Part shown: in pieces, positions 42,197-50,887 of the stretch
Position numbering within the stretch: position 1 is the stretch's first letter
How the letters are laid out: each line of letters begins with the position of its first letter
Origin: Pseudomonadota bacterium
GTDB taxonomy: Bacteria > Pseudomonadota > Alphaproteobacteria > Rhizobiales > Beijerinckiaceae
Length of the DNA stretch: 60,154 bases
Assembly (NCBI GenBank): GCA_023386155.1
Contig: JAEWKH010000137.1
Location: 1-60,154, forward strand
Direction: 5' to 3'
The notes under the pieces: generated by a model
What the model was told of the DNA's origin: nothing
The model's database searches: none
Seen by the model: the letters and a program-made list of their open reading frames with translations, nothing else
Translations under genes and position numbers: made by a program

Positions 42197-42409
42197 TCAA
42201 TAGTGCGGTGGCGGAGGCTCCGGGGCGCGGGGCCCGCCTGCATTGTCCGCAACCTCCTGGACGCGGTCGAGAAGCTCGTTGAGCTGGCGCTTCAACGCGT
42301 CGATCTTCTTCCACTGGTCGATGACGGCTTGGTTCAGGTCGTCGATGACCTGGTCCTGATAGGCGACGCGCACCTCGAGCGCTTCGATGCGGGCCTCGAT
42401 ATCACTCAT
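42197..42409 (-). CDS. slyX: SlyX family protein
   Basis: A 70-residue protein of the SlyX family, function unknown. It is almost wholly a heptad-patterned coiled coil (IEARIEALEVRVAYQDQVID, then LKRQLNELLDRVQEV). It ends in a Pro-rich tail PEPPPPHY, where the PPHY ending is characteristic of SlyX. Its start overlaps the 3' end of trhO by 8 bases, so the two are co-transcribed and probably translationally coupled. Confidence 0.9.
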   Translation of the reverse strand: MSDIEARIEALEVRVAYQDQVIDDLNQAVIDQWKKIDALKRQLNELLDRVQEVADNAGGPRAPEPPPPHY

Positions 42410-43157
42410 CGGCCTGCCCCATCTCGCCCGGCTGCTCCACGAGGCCGTGGCCGAGGGCGACCCGCTCATCGAAAACGAAGCATCCGCCCTTCCAGCGGCT
42501 CTCCGTCTCCGGAACCTCCTCCAGGTATTTCAGGATGCCGCCCTTGAGGTGGAAGACCTCCTCGAAACCCTGGGCCAGCATGTAGGAGCTGGCCTTCTCG
42601 CAGCGGATGCCGCCGGTGCAGAACATGGCGACCTTCCGGTGCTGCTTCGGGTCGAGCTCGTTCCTCACGAAATCCTTGAACTCGCTGAAGCGCTTGATCC
42701 TCGGATCGACCGCCCCTTCGAAGGTGCCCATCTCGACCTCGAAATCGTTGCGGGTGTCGAGCAGGACGATGCCGGGCTCTTCCAGCAGCCGGTTCCAGTC
42801 GACCGGGGACACATAGGTCCCGACCCGGCGGAGCGGATCCGTCTGCGGGTCGCCCAGGGTCACGATCTCCTTCTTGAGCCGCACCTTCATCCGCTTGAAC
42901 GGCATCTCGACCGCAGTGGAGAACTTGAGCTCGAGATTGTCGAGGCGGCCTCGGAATAGCGCGCCGTCGCGAAGCTCGGATACGAGGGCATCGATGCCCT
43001 CCTCCGTTCCGGCCACGGTGCCGTTGATGCCCTCATGGGCAAGGAGCAGCGAGCCCCTGATCCCGAGACCGAGGCAGAGCGCGTGCAGCGGATCCTTCAG
43101 CTCCCGGAAATCCGGCAGCGGGACGAACTGATAGAGGGCGGCGACCTTGTACGTCAT
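42402..43157 (-). CDS. trhO: tRNA uridine-34 hydroxylase (rhodanese family, YceA)
   Basis: A 251-residue protein of the TrhO/YceA family, which hydroxylates wobble uridine 34 of certain tRNAs as the first step toward 5-methoxyuridine. The N-terminal domain has LLLAHEGINGTVAGT and the VRLKKEIVTLG region. The rhodanese domain carries the active Cys in VAMFCTGGIRCEKAS, preceded by VLLDTRNDFEVEMG. The conserved FVFDERVALGHGL segment closes the domain. The C-terminus ends soon after, near the minimum family length. It begins the trhO-slyX pair. Confidence 0.93.
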   Translation of the reverse strand: MTYKVAALYQFVPLPDFRELKDPLHALCLGLGIRGSLLLAHEGINGTVAGTEEGIDALVSELRDGALFRGRLDNLELKFSTAVEMPFKRMKVRLKKEIVTLGDPQTDPLRRVGTYVSPVDWNRLLEEPGIVLLDTRNDFEVEMGTFEGAVDPRIKRFSEFKDFVRNELDPKQHRKVAMFCTGGIRCEKASSYMLAQGFEEVFHLKGGILKYLEEVPETESRWKGGCFVFDERVALGHGLVEQPGEMGQADE

Positions 43158-43273
43158 GGCGGCTGTTTATCAGCAGCTTACACATGAGAAAACCCATCCG
43201 TGCGAGCCGCGATGTCGCTTTGCCCCACCAGTCGGGATGGCCGGCCATGACGTGAGAGGAAGGCCTTTCCGCG

Positions 43274-44698
43274 TTAAAGCTTCGGCCAGGGCCGCCTGTC
43301 CGGGCACATGTCCTCCCAGGCCTTCGACAGGCGCAGCACGCCCACGTCGTCGAAGCGGCGGCCGATGATCTGGAGGCCGATGGGCAGGCCCACCTCCGTG
43401 AAGCCCGCATTGACGGTGGCGGCCGGCTGGTCCGACATGTTGAAGGCGACCGTGTAGCCGATATGCTCGAACGGCTCCTCCGGATCGTGGATCGGGGATG
43501 CCAGCTCCGCCGGATAGGCCACGCAGGGGGCCACAGGCGAGATCACGAAGTCGAAGCGGTGCGTGGCGGCGACGGCTGCATGGCGCATCACCATCATCTG
43601 GTTCATGCCGCTGTAGACCTCGGCCCCCGTCAGGTCCCTGCCGCCTTCGGCCCATTGCAAGATGTAGGGCAGGATCTTCCCGCGCTCCGCGTCGCTCAGG
43701 GGGGCGATGTCCATCCAGGCGCGCTGGCGCCAGAAATCATCGAGGCCGTCGAGCATCTCGCGGGTGATAAAGGGCGCCACCTCCTCGACGATGGCGCCGG
43801 CCTCGGCGAGGGCTTTCGCGGCACCCTCCACGGCCGACCGGACCTCCGGGTGGAGCGCCATGCCGACGCCCGCCTGCATCATCACGCCGATCCTCAGGCC
43901 CTTGACGTCGATGTCGAGGTCGAGCCAGGGGAGGTCCTGGTAAGGCAGGCTCATGGGGTCGCGCATGTCGGGCCGCGTGAGGCTTTGCATCATGAGGGCC
44001 GCGTCGCGCACCGTGCGGGTCATCGGGCCGGCGACGCGGCCGTAATAGGTCGGGTCGATGGGAATGCGGCCGAAGCTGGGCTTCAGGCCGAACACCCCGC
44101 ACCAGGATGCCGGCAGGCGGATCGAGCCGCCGATATCGGTGCCGATATGGAACGGGCCGTAGCCTGCCGCCGCCGCGGCGCCCGCGCCCGCCGAGCTGCC
44201 GCCCGGGTTCTTCGACAGGTCCCACGGGTTGCGCGCGAGCGGGTGAAAGCTCGAAAGGCCCGAGGAAAGCATGCCGTAATCCGGCATGGTGGTCTTGGCG
44301 AGGATGACCGCGCCGTCTTCGCGCAGGCGCGCGGCCGAAGGCGCGTCCTCGGCGGCCGGGACGAGGGGGCGTGCCGCCGTGCCGAGCGGCACGGGCGTTC
44401 CCTTGGTGGCGATGTTCTCCTTGATCGTCGCCGGAATGCCGTCGAGCGCCCTCGCCTGCCCGCTCGCCCAGCGCTGCTCGGAGGCGCGCGCATCCTGAAG
44501 CGCCGCATCCGGGTCGAAGGCATAGAGCGCCTGGAGCCGCGGCTCATAGGCCTCGATGCGGGCGATCACCGACTTCGTGACCTCGACGGGCGAGACCGAC
44601 TTGCGGGCGTACGCTTCGAGAAGCTCGGCGCCCGTCCAGTCGGCGAGATCGGCCGGTGAGCTGCCATGGGTCTGGTACGAAGGCGATAGGGTACTCAA
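43274..44698 (-). CDS. Amidase (amidase-signature family)
   Basis: A 474-residue amidase-signature enzyme that hydrolyses a carboxamide. The Ser-cisSer-Lys triad is visible: Lys93 in GIPATIKENI, the cis-Ser in NPGGSSAGAG (168/169), and Ser192 in GTDIGGSIRLPA. It differs from GatA in its C-terminal part and no gatB/gatC is nearby, so it is a catabolic amidase of unknown substrate. The TTG start at 44698 is supported by GAGGAG about 9 bases upstream; no ATG fits. It is monocistronic. Confidence 0.92.
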   Translation of the reverse strand: MSTLSPSYQTHGSSPADLADWTGAELLEAYARKSVSPVEVTKSVIARIEAYEPRLQALYAFDPDAALQDARASEQRWASGQARALDGIPATIKENIATKGTPVPLGTAARPLVPAAEDAPSAARLREDGAVILAKTTMPDYGMLSSGLSSFHPLARNPWDLSKNPGGSSAGAGAAAAAGYGPFHIGTDIGGSIRLPASWCGVFGLKPSFGRIPIDPTYYGRVAGPMTRTVRDAALMMQSLTRPDMRDPMSLPYQDLPWLDLDIDVKGLRIGVMMQAGVGMALHPEVRSAVEGAAKALAEAGAIVEEVAPFITREMLDGLDDFWRQRAWMDIAPLSDAERGKILPYILQWAEGGRDLTGAEVYSGMNQMMVMRHAAVAATHRFDFVISPVAPCVAYPAELASPIHDPEEPFEHIGYTVAFNMSDQPAATVNAGFTEVGLPIGLQIIGRRFDDVGVLRLSKAWEDMCPDRRPWPKL

Positions 44699-45083
44699 CG
44701 CAATTCTCTCCTCAAGGATTCTGCCCCGTCATGCTGAGGCCTTCCGCAGCGGAGGTAAACCGGTTTCGCCGTCGCCCAGGCGCATGGGCCCATGACGCCA
44801 ATGCAGAAGCGCTTCGCGAACGCGACCCGGCTGGCTTCCGGCTTCTACTCTTCCGGGGCATATCCTCCGGATCGCGGCACAAAGCAGATCTCATTCGTGT
44901 TGTCAGCTGCCGGGATCGGCCATCCCGTGACCGGCAACGTTCCTGAAGGAGGGCCTCCGTTGCGCAAAACGCCTGTTCCTAATCACGCGACCGCATTGCG
45001 TATTCTCAAATTGTGTCATTATAATCCTGTAAAGATACTCAATATCGTCGTTCGGGTATCTTCAACGCGGTGATAATCCTGCC
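44699..45083. other. Divergent promoter region, amidase / Crp-Fnr regulator
   Basis: About 385 bases. The left end holds the amidase leader with its GAGGAG. The right end, from about 45000, is AT-rich and is probably the regulator's promoter. A plus-strand frame of 93 codons (44792-45073) has no ribosome site and is not reported as a gene. Confidence 0.55.
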
Positions 45084-45854
45084 ATGAAGAATGGTATGAA
45101 GGCCGCCCTGCATCGGAAGAACCTACTTCTCGCTGCTCTTGAGCCGCACGACTTTTCGTGGCTCGAGCCTCACCTCGAGATCGTCGACCTGCCGCGGGGC
45201 AAGGTCGTCTATCAGACCGGCGAGCCGATCCTGTACACATACTTCCCCCATGACGCCGTCATTTCACTGATCACCAACCTGCACGACGGAGGGGCTGTCG
45301 AGATGGCGGTCTTCGGCCGGGAATCCGTCTTCGGCTTCGTGAGCGCGCTCGTCACCCGCCAGTCCTTCGGACGCTACATCACCCAGATTTCCGGGGCGGC
45401 CTCCCGCGTGGCCCTCGATCGGCTGAGCGAGGGCCTAGACCGGCACCCTAAGATCCGCCGCGTCCTGTACCGCTACACGGAAGCCCTTTTGACCCAGACA
45501 TTCCAGTCCGTTGCCTGCAATGCGGTTCACAGCGTAGAGGCCCGCTGCTGCCGTGCCATCCTGAGCACACGCGACAGGACCGACACCGACGACATTCCCC
45601 TGACCCATGAGACCCTGGCCGAAATGCTGGGCGTTCAGCGTTCGACGGTCAGCAGCGTCACGAGCGTGCTCCAGCGGATGGGCCTGATCGTCCAGGGGCG
45701 CGGAACGATCAGAATCACCAACCGGGCCGGCCTGGAGGAAACCGCCTGCGAGTGCTACCATACGATCCGCCAAAGCTTCGAGCGCCTCCTGCCGGAATCT
45801 CAAAAACGGGCCGGGCCAATCGCGAGGCCCCGTCTTATCCCGGCAAAGCCATGA
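45084..45854 (+). CDS. Crp/Fnr family transcriptional regulator
   Basis: A 256-residue regulator with an N-terminal cyclic-nucleotide-binding-like barrel (PRGKVVYQTGEPILYTYFPHDAVISLI). A long dimerisation helix leads to a C-terminal winged helix with LTHETLAEMLGVQRSTVSSVTSVLQRMGLIV. The four-cysteine iron-sulfur cluster motif of FNR is missing and the cAMP-binding Arg-Glu pattern is not clear, so the signal is unknown. This subgroup is common in Hyphomicrobiales. It is transcribed alone; whether it controls nirK at 53004 cannot be told. Confidence 0.9.
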   Translation: MKNGMKAALHRKNLLLAALEPHDFSWLEPHLEIVDLPRGKVVYQTGEPILYTYFPHDAVISLITNLHDGGAVEMAVFGRESVFGFVSALVTRQSFGRYITQISGAASRVALDRLSEGLDRHPKIRRVLYRYTEALLTQTFQSVACNAVHSVEARCCRAILSTRDRTDTDDIPLTHETLAEMLGVQRSTVSSVTSVLQRMGLIVQGRGTIRITNRAGLEETACECYHTIRQSFERLLPESQKRAGPIARPRLIPAKP

Positions 45855-45974
45855 AACAGAGCAAGTTGCTCAAGAGAAAGATTTCTTCGCTCTTTGTCGG
45901 GTTCCCAACAGACGGGGTAACCCTACCTTAGTATCCTCAAGCCCTATTAACGCAAAGTTAATATGAGGGAAGAG

Positions 45975-46262
45975 ATGAACGATACTAAGTTTCATAATAA
46001 TAATGAATCGAAGAACGGGGCTCTCCTTCCAAGAATATACTCTCCAACCCTTCAGCCGCTGCTTCAGTCTCTCCTCGCAACCCTGGCCGACATCGACTTC
46101 GATTACGAACAGGAACGCGAGAAACTGAGCACCACCTCGCCGGACACCAACATCAAGATCCGTGCCCTCGAGAGGTTGAAGACCCGCCATTACGAACGCC
46201 GGCAGCCTTACATTCAGCAGCTTGCCGTTCTGCAGCAGCGCATGATGGAACTTCGCGCCTAG
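45975..46262 (+). CDS. Hypothetical protein, helical
   Basis: A 95-residue unknown. The middle and end are highly helical and charged: SLLATLADIDFDYEQEREKL, then KIRALERLKTRHYERRQPYI, with a short coiled coil at the end. The start at 45975 is preferred because GAGGGAAG lies just upstream; an in-frame ATG 12 bases earlier lacks a ribosome site. The stop codon TAG is the first three bases of a partial family A repeat. It is probably cytoplasmic. Confidence 0.65.
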   Translation: MNDTKFHNNNESKNGALLPRIYSPTLQPLLQSLLATLADIDFDYEQEREKLSTTSPDTNIKIRALERLKTRHYERRQPYIQQLAVLQQRMMELRA

Positions 46263-46296
46263 CGCATCGTGCAGGGAGTAGGCGCGTTTTTCCATG
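46260..46296. repeat. Partial family A repeat overlapping a stop codon
   Basis: TAGCGCATCGTGCAGGGAGT followed by GCGTTTTTC is a truncated first module. The TAG is the stop of the upstream small gene. Confidence 0.5.
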
Positions 46297-46380
46297 AATG
46301 ACGCGCAAGGCATGAGAGGTATCGGACCGACCGCAGAAGCTGGCTCACTTTCATGTCCAATGCCTGGTCTGATCGCGATG

Positions 46381-46413
46381 CTTCGGCGCCTTGCGAAACG
46401 CAAGGCGCCGAAG
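46381..46413. other. Perfect 15-bp hairpin
   Basis: CTTCGGCGCCTTGCG pairs perfectly with CGCAAGGCGCCGAAG around a three-base AAA loop. No T-run follows on either strand. It lies between two small unknown genes, in a gap otherwise without features. Confidence 0.75.
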
Positions 46414-46518
46414 CCAAGAACAACAAGTCTTTGGGGCACAAGCACTCACCGGGTCAGGTCCGTCGAGTGCGTTCACACGACCTGAGCACAGACCGACCGC
46501 TCAGAGGGATTGTAGCCA

Positions 46519-46956
46519 ATGACTGAGGAAGAGATCGAAATTGTCGCGGAGGAATTGGCCAAGATCGGTGGCGTGACCTGGTACCCGGGTCGGGAAAAGG
46601 GCACCCTGATGAGAGTCGTCTGCGACCGCTACCGCGATCGGGCCCGGGTGGCTATCGCGGCCCTGGATCGCTACCGGGCCACCCAGCAGGCCTCCCCCCT
46701 TTCCCAGGACAACAGGCCGGTCGATGGATGCATGACGAGCGAAAGCCTGCTTTCATCGACTCGCGAGGACATCAAGCCCGGCGCGACCGTCGTATACCGC
46801 CCCCCGGGAGATCGAAGGGCGTATTCATGCCGGGTCGTCGCGATCGAAGGCAATCGCGCCTATCTTTCTCCCATTCTCAGGGCCTGCACCGAGTGGGTCT
46901 CCATCGAGCACCTCGTCCCGACACCGGGCACGGACAAGGCGGCCTCCGGCGACTGA
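46519..46956 (+). CDS. Hypothetical protein
   Basis: A 145-residue unknown, probably cytoplasmic. The first 60 residues (TEEEIEIVAEELAKIGGVTW, then MRVVCDRYRDRARVAIAALDRY) form a compact helical segment. The C-terminal 60 residues (IKPGATVVYRPPGDRRAYSC, RVVAIEGNRAYLSPI, TEWVSIEHLVP) look like a small beta barrel of SH3 type, preceded by a linker. The ATG has GGGATTG upstream. Codon usage matches the genome. Confidence 0.75.
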   Translation: MTEEEIEIVAEELAKIGGVTWYPGREKGTLMRVVCDRYRDRARVAIAALDRYRATQQASPLSQDNRPVDGCMTSESLLSSTREDIKPGATVVYRPPGDRRAYSCRVVAIEGNRAYLSPILRACTEWVSIEHLVPTPGTDKAASGD

Positions 46957-47023
46957 CCGTTGCCGAGCATCGTCAGGGCGGCTCCATCGCGAGCCGCCCC
47001 GCTTCATCCAAGCTGCCCCTCCC

Positions 47024-48142
47024 TCACTGGGTCAGCTTGCTGTACGTGCCGCCCTTCCAGATATTGATGTTGTATTTCGGGTCCTTGATGTCGCCCTTCT
47101 CGTCGAAGGTCACAGACCCGAGGACCGTATCGACATTCGTGCTGCGCAGGGCCTTCGCGACGGCTTTCGGATCCGTGCTGCCGGCCTTGTCGATCCCGCC
47201 CGCGATGGCCTGCACGGTCGCGTAGGAGAACAGCGTGAATCCCTCCGGCACGAAACCGATCTGCTTGAACTGCTCCAGCGCCCCCTTAGCCGTCTCGCTG
47301 TCACGGCCGTCGGGCGGGAAGGTGAACAGGGTTCCGTCAGCCGCAGGACCCGCCACGGCGCCGAATTCCGGCGTGGCGATGCTGTCGCCCATCATCAGCT
47401 GGAACTTGTAGTTCTGGTCGCCGGCCTGGCGCATGATCAGGCCGGCCTCGGTGTGATATCCGCCGAAGTAGAGGAACTCGACGCCCTGGCTCTTGAGGCG
47501 GTTGACCACCGCCTTGTAATCCTTCTCACCGGGGTTGATGCCCTCGTAGAGCACTTCCTTGACCCCGGCCTTGTTGAGCGATGCCTTCACCACGTCCGCG
47601 AGACCTTTGCCATACGCGCTCTTGTCGTGAAGGATCCCGATTTTCTTGTCGCCGTAGTGCTCCTTGATCCACGGTCCGATGAACTTCCCCTGCGCATCGT
47701 CGCGGCCATAGAGGCGCATGATCGTCGTCCAGCCCTGCTCGGCCGCCTTTTCGGTCATGGCGGGGTTGCTGGAGGCCGGGCTCATCATCAGGACATCCGC
47801 CTCGGCATAGACCTCGGAGGCAGGAATCGAGGAGCCGGAACAGGCGTGCCCGTCGACGAACTTGATGCCCTCGGCAATGATCCGGTTGGCGATGGCGACG
47901 GCCTGTTTCGGATCGCAGGCATCGTCGTAGACGACGATCTTGATGGTCTTCCCGTTCACACCGCCATTCTTGTTGATGGCCTGTGCCGCCAGCTCGGCGC
48001 CGTGCTTGAGCTGCTCGCCGATTGTGGCCACGGGGCCGGTCATCGGGCCGGCCACGGCAATGGTGATGTCCTCCGCGCGAGCAAACCCGCTTCCCGCCAG
48101 CAGGGCCAGGATGGACAGATGATAAGCGTGCATTCTTCTCAT
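47024..48142 (-). CDS. Branched-chain amino acid-type ABC transporter substrate-binding protein (LivJ/LivK family)
   Basis: A 372-residue periplasmic binding protein of the Leu/Ile/Val type. The signal peptide (YHLSILALLAGSGFARA) precedes EDITIAVAGPMTGPVATIGEQ, the typical start of the mature domain. VVYDDACDPKQAVAIANRII and VDGHACSGSSIPASEVYAEA are further family marks, with the SGSS-type ligand loop. The start at 48142 has AGGAGGAACC. It lies 31 bases downstream of the sarcosine-oxidase-like gene and is probably co-transcribed, which suggests an N-methylated amino acid or amine as ligand (inference). The permease and ATPase genes are not in the window. Confidence 0.92.
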   Translation of the reverse strand: MRRMHAYHLSILALLAGSGFARAEDITIAVAGPMTGPVATIGEQLKHGAELAAQAINKNGGVNGKTIKIVVYDDACDPKQAVAIANRIIAEGIKFVDGHACSGSSIPASEVYAEADVLMMSPASSNPAMTEKAAEQGWTTIMRLYGRDDAQGKFIGPWIKEHYGDKKIGILHDKSAYGKGLADVVKASLNKAGVKEVLYEGINPGEKDYKAVVNRLKSQGVEFLYFGGYHTEAGLIMRQAGDQNYKFQLMMGDSIATPEFGAVAGPAADGTLFTFPPDGRDSETAKGALEQFKQIGFVPEGFTLFSYATVQAIAGGIDKAGSTDPKAVAKALRSTNVDTVLGSVTFDEKGDIKDPKYNINIWKGGTYSKLTQ

Positions 48143-48173
48143 GGCGGTTCCTCCTGCCTGGTGCGTCGGCGTT

Positions 48174-49313
48174 TCAGGCCGCCTTCGGCCTGAAACGATC
48201 GAGCTTGAAACGAGAGATGTCGTTCGCAGGCGTTTTTCCAAGGGCGAGATCGGCCAGCACCTCGCCGATCATGCTCGCGAACTTGAAGCCGTGCCCGGAA
48301 CAGGGCGAAGCCAGGACGATCCGTGGATCGGCGGGTGAGCGGTCGATCACGAAATCCTCGTCCGGCGTGCGGGTATACATGCAGGTCCGCATGGCGCGGA
48401 GAGGTCCATTGGCGTCCGGCATCGCAAGGGCGAGCATGCGCCGGATCTGCGCCTCGTCGGCGGCTCCCCCGTCCTGCGCCAGATCGTCGGCGGACAAGAG
48501 ATAGGCGCCTTTGCGGTGAGAGGCGGCCTTGACCCCCGTGCCGGCGAAATCCGGGAATCCGTAACAGGCGTCGTCCTCGGATTCGAGGAAGAAGACCGGG
48601 CAGCGGTCCGGAGCGTAATAAGCGGGCTGCAGGGGCTCGACCCAGCCGAGCACCTGGCGCGTCACCTTGAGATGCGGCTTCAGCTCCGGAGCGAAATCGC
48701 CGATCCAGGCACCCGTCGCGATGATCACGGATCCTGACTCGACCTGCCCGGCATCCGTCGTTATCCGCACGCCGGTGCCGAGGGGCTCGATCGCCAGGAC
48801 GCGTGTCCGTGTCCGGACCTCGGCGCCGCGCGCCTCCGCCAACCCGACGAATTGCCGGATGGCGAGTTCCGGACGCAGGAAACCCGCGTCAGGCTGATAC
48901 AATCCGGTCCAGTGCGACGGCAGCTTGAAGGCGGGAAAGCGCCGGTTGATCTCGGTCGCGCTCAGGATCTCATGGTCGAGCTCGTGCAGCCTGGACGCCT
49001 CGAGGGACCCTTCCACAGCCTGGCAGCCGGGATAGCCCGCCTCCAGGATTCCCGTCACGGTGAGAATGGTCTGGCCCGAAAGCGCCTCCAGCTCGCGCCA
49101 CTTCTCCAAGGCGCGGCGGGCCAGCGGCACATAAGACGGATGCTCGAAATAGGAGAGCCGGATGATGCGGCTCTCGCCATGGGAGGAGCCCTTGTCGTGA
49201 CCCGGCTCGAACTGCTCGATGCCGATCACGCGCTGGCCCCGGGATGCAAGATTGAAGAGCGCAGCGCTTCCCATGGCGCCAAGCCCGATTACCGCAACAT
49301 CGAACGTCGTCAT
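48174..49313 (-). CDS. solA: Monomeric sarcosine oxidase / N-methyl-L-tryptophan oxidase family flavoenzyme
   Basis: A 379-residue FAD enzyme oxidising N-methyl groups of amino acids to formaldehyde and peroxide. The dinucleotide motif VIGLGAMGSAALFNLASRG is at 8-26. The covalent FAD-linking Cys is at 311 in RTCMYTRTPDEDF. HGESRIIRLSYFEHPSYVPL and the C-terminal SPCSGHGFKF loop match the MSOX/SolA family. Sequence alone does not separate sarcosine from N-methyltryptophan or related substrates, so the gene symbol is tentative. It is followed by a LivJ-type binding protein gene. Confidence 0.88.
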   Translation of the reverse strand: MTTFDVAVIGLGAMGSAALFNLASRGQRVIGIEQFEPGHDKGSSHGESRIIRLSYFEHPSYVPLARRALEKWRELEALSGQTILTVTGILEAGYPGCQAVEGSLEASRLHELDHEILSATEINRRFPAFKLPSHWTGLYQPDAGFLRPELAIRQFVGLAEARGAEVRTRTRVLAIEPLGTGVRITTDAGQVESGSVIIATGAWIGDFAPELKPHLKVTRQVLGWVEPLQPAYYAPDRCPVFFLESEDDACYGFPDFAGTGVKAASHRKGAYLLSADDLAQDGGAADEAQIRRMLALAMPDANGPLRAMRTCMYTRTPDEDFVIDRSPADPRIVLASPCSGHGFKFASMIGEVLADLALGKTPANDISRFKLDRFRPKAA

Positions 49314-49540
49314 CGACCAAACCTCTCAGGACCGTACCAGATGCAGGGGCCTACATTCCGCAGCGGTCGTGGGTCCGTCAATCCGGCCCGGACCCTTGAA
49401 GCAGCCCACGGCAGAACGATCCGTGCAACATCGTTCCACGGCCCCGGTCCCCACATCGCTTTCAGGCGGAGGCGGGACGCACGGCCATGGAACCCTTTCG
49501 GCGCGGCTGCTGTTCTCGTTCATCGAACGAGGAGGAAGAG

Positions 49541-50017
49541 ATGAGCCGAGGCTTTCCATCCATGACGGCCCTCCTGGGGCTTCTCGCCATCGCCGGTTAC
49601 CAGAACAGGGACAAGATTGCCGAGATGCTCGGTGGCCTGACATCCAACAATCCCGGAGACAGGCCAGGCAGCCCCGGCCAGCCGCAGGGCGAACTGGGCG
49701 GGCTCGGTGGCCTGGGTGGCTTGCTCGGCGGCCTGACGGGGCAAAACCCGGGTGGCCTCCTGAACGGCGGCCTGGGTGAGCTGGTCGACAGCTTCCGCCA
49801 GCACGGGCAGGGCGACATCGCCGATTCCTGGATCGGCACCGGCCCCAACAGGGAGGTCGCTCCTCAGCAGCTCGAACAGGCGATCGGGCGGGACGTGCTG
49901 GACACGCTGACCCAACAGACAGGCCTCTCGCGAGAGGAAATCCTGTCGCGGCTGTCCAGGGAGCTTCCAAATGCCGTCGACCGCTACACGCCTGAGGGAC
50001 GGCTTCCCTCGGCCTGA
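49541..50017 (+). CDS. YidB-like (DUF937) protein
   Basis: A 158-residue protein of the YidB/DUF937 family. A short N-terminal helix and Gly-Leu-Gly-rich linker (LGGLGGLGGLLGGLTGQNPG) lead to a conserved C-terminal domain with DIADSWIGTGPNREVAPQQL, EQAIGRDVLDTLTQQTGLS and LSRELPNAVDRYTPEGRLP. Function is unknown. The start at 49541 has GAGGAGGAAG. A long hairpin terminator follows, so it is a single-gene transcript. Confidence 0.9.
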   Translation: MSRGFPSMTALLGLLAIAGYQNRDKIAEMLGGLTSNNPGDRPGSPGQPQGELGGLGGLGGLLGGLTGQNPGGLLNGGLGELVDSFRQHGQGDIADSWIGTGPNREVAPQQLEQAIGRDVLDTLTQQTGLSREEILSRLSRELPNAVDRYTPEGRLPSA

Positions 50018-50043
50018 AGCAGCCGCCCGGACATTCGGGCTAT

Positions 50044-50085
50044 GAGCGCCTGGCTCCCCTGTGGAGTCAGGCGCTCTATCCTTTT
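50044..50085 (+). terminator. Rho-independent terminator of the YidB-like gene
   Basis: GAGCGCCTGGCTCC pairs with GGAGTCAGGCGCTC (one mismatch in 14 bp) around a 5-nt loop, followed by a TATCCTTTT tail. Confidence 0.85.
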
Positions 50086-50179
50086 GACCAGCCCCCTAAC
50101 TCCATCGCTTCATTCCTGAACGGCCGTAATCAGGTAGCCTTCGATGGCTGTGTCGCGAAGGGGAGCAAGGGAGGGGCTG

Positions 50180-50407
50180 ATGCATACGGACCGCTTTGTC
50201 GTCTTCAAGTTCCAGGACGAGTGGCTGGTAACCTACGCCGACCGCGAGCAGACGGCCTTCGCAACACGTCAGGATGCGGAGCGCTCGGCTTTCGACGCGG
50301 CGGACATGCTCGCATCGAATGGCCATGCCGTTTCCGTGCTTATCATTCCCGATGGCTCCGATCCTCATCCCCCGGAAGGCGCCGTTCGGAGGAAGAGCCT
50401 GAACTGA
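50180..50407 (+). CDS. Small hypothetical protein (DUF2188-like pattern)
   Basis: A 75-residue protein with a FQDEWLVTYADREQTAFATR strand pattern and a DAERSAFDAADMLASNG helix, followed by a short strand. This arrangement resembles DUF2188-type small proteins, though I am not certain. The ATG at 50180 has GGGAGGGG 5 bases upstream; longer upstream versions are less likely. No motif suggests a function. Confidence 0.65.
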   Translation: MHTDRFVVFKFQDEWLVTYADREQTAFATRQDAERSAFDAADMLASNGHAVSVLIIPDGSDPHPPEGAVRRKSLN

Positions 50408-50587
50408 AGCGGTGTTGTTCGCGAGAAAACGGACCGCGCATTCGTCCAGGGCGCCGGTTCGAGCTCCGCTTCGACAGCCGGCCTGCTCCCCCGCTGGCGC
50501 GGCTTTGCCCGGAGCCCTCTCTCGCCTGTATGCTCGGGTTGGGTTAGCATTCGGCCAGTGATGCCTCCGTAGCAGCGGGACGCGGCC

Positions 50588-50887
50588 ATGCTCTGGGCGA
50601 AGAAGGCGATCGCCCCTGCCGAATGGGGCCCGACACAGGACCAGTTCGAAGAGCTTTTCGTCAAGCTCGGAAGTCCGAAGCAGATGATGCTCGCCGCTGC
50701 GTCCGACCCGGGAACCGGCCAGTCGATCCTCCTCATGAGCCTGCCGAACACGACGTTCCTCGGGTTCTTTTCAGGCTTCGAATGCGTGACCGAGGACGCC
50801 CTGCCCTCCGAGGCTGCCTTGCTCGTCGGCCACAACGACGAGTTGCTCAAGCACTTCGCGTATCCGACGCGGAGGCCCGTTCCTTAG
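50588..50887 (+). CDS. Small hypothetical protein
   Basis: A 99-residue unknown beginning MLWAKKAIAPAEWGPTQDQF. Alternating helix and strand segments (QFEELFVKLGSPKQMMLAAA, QSILLMSLPNTTFLGFFSGF) suggest a folded cytoplasmic domain. The stop codon TAG is the first three bases of a family A repeat. The ribosome site is weak (AGCGGGACGCGGCC). The gene is supported by coherent codon use and position. Confidence 0.6.
   Translation: MLWAKKAIAPAEWGPTQDQFEELFVKLGSPKQMMLAAASDPGTGQSILLMSLPNTTFLGFFSGFECVTEDALPSEAALLVGHNDELLKHFAYPTRRPVP

Noticed and set aside
44792..45073. A 93-codon plus-strand frame upstream of the Crp/Fnr regulator
   Set aside because: No ribosome site, mixed codon use, and it runs through the probable promoter region.
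45084..45854. Oxygen-sensing FNR protein controlling nirK
   Set aside because: The regulator lacks the N-terminal cysteine cluster of FNR, and it lies 8 kb from nirK with unrelated genes between, so no direct link can be claimed.
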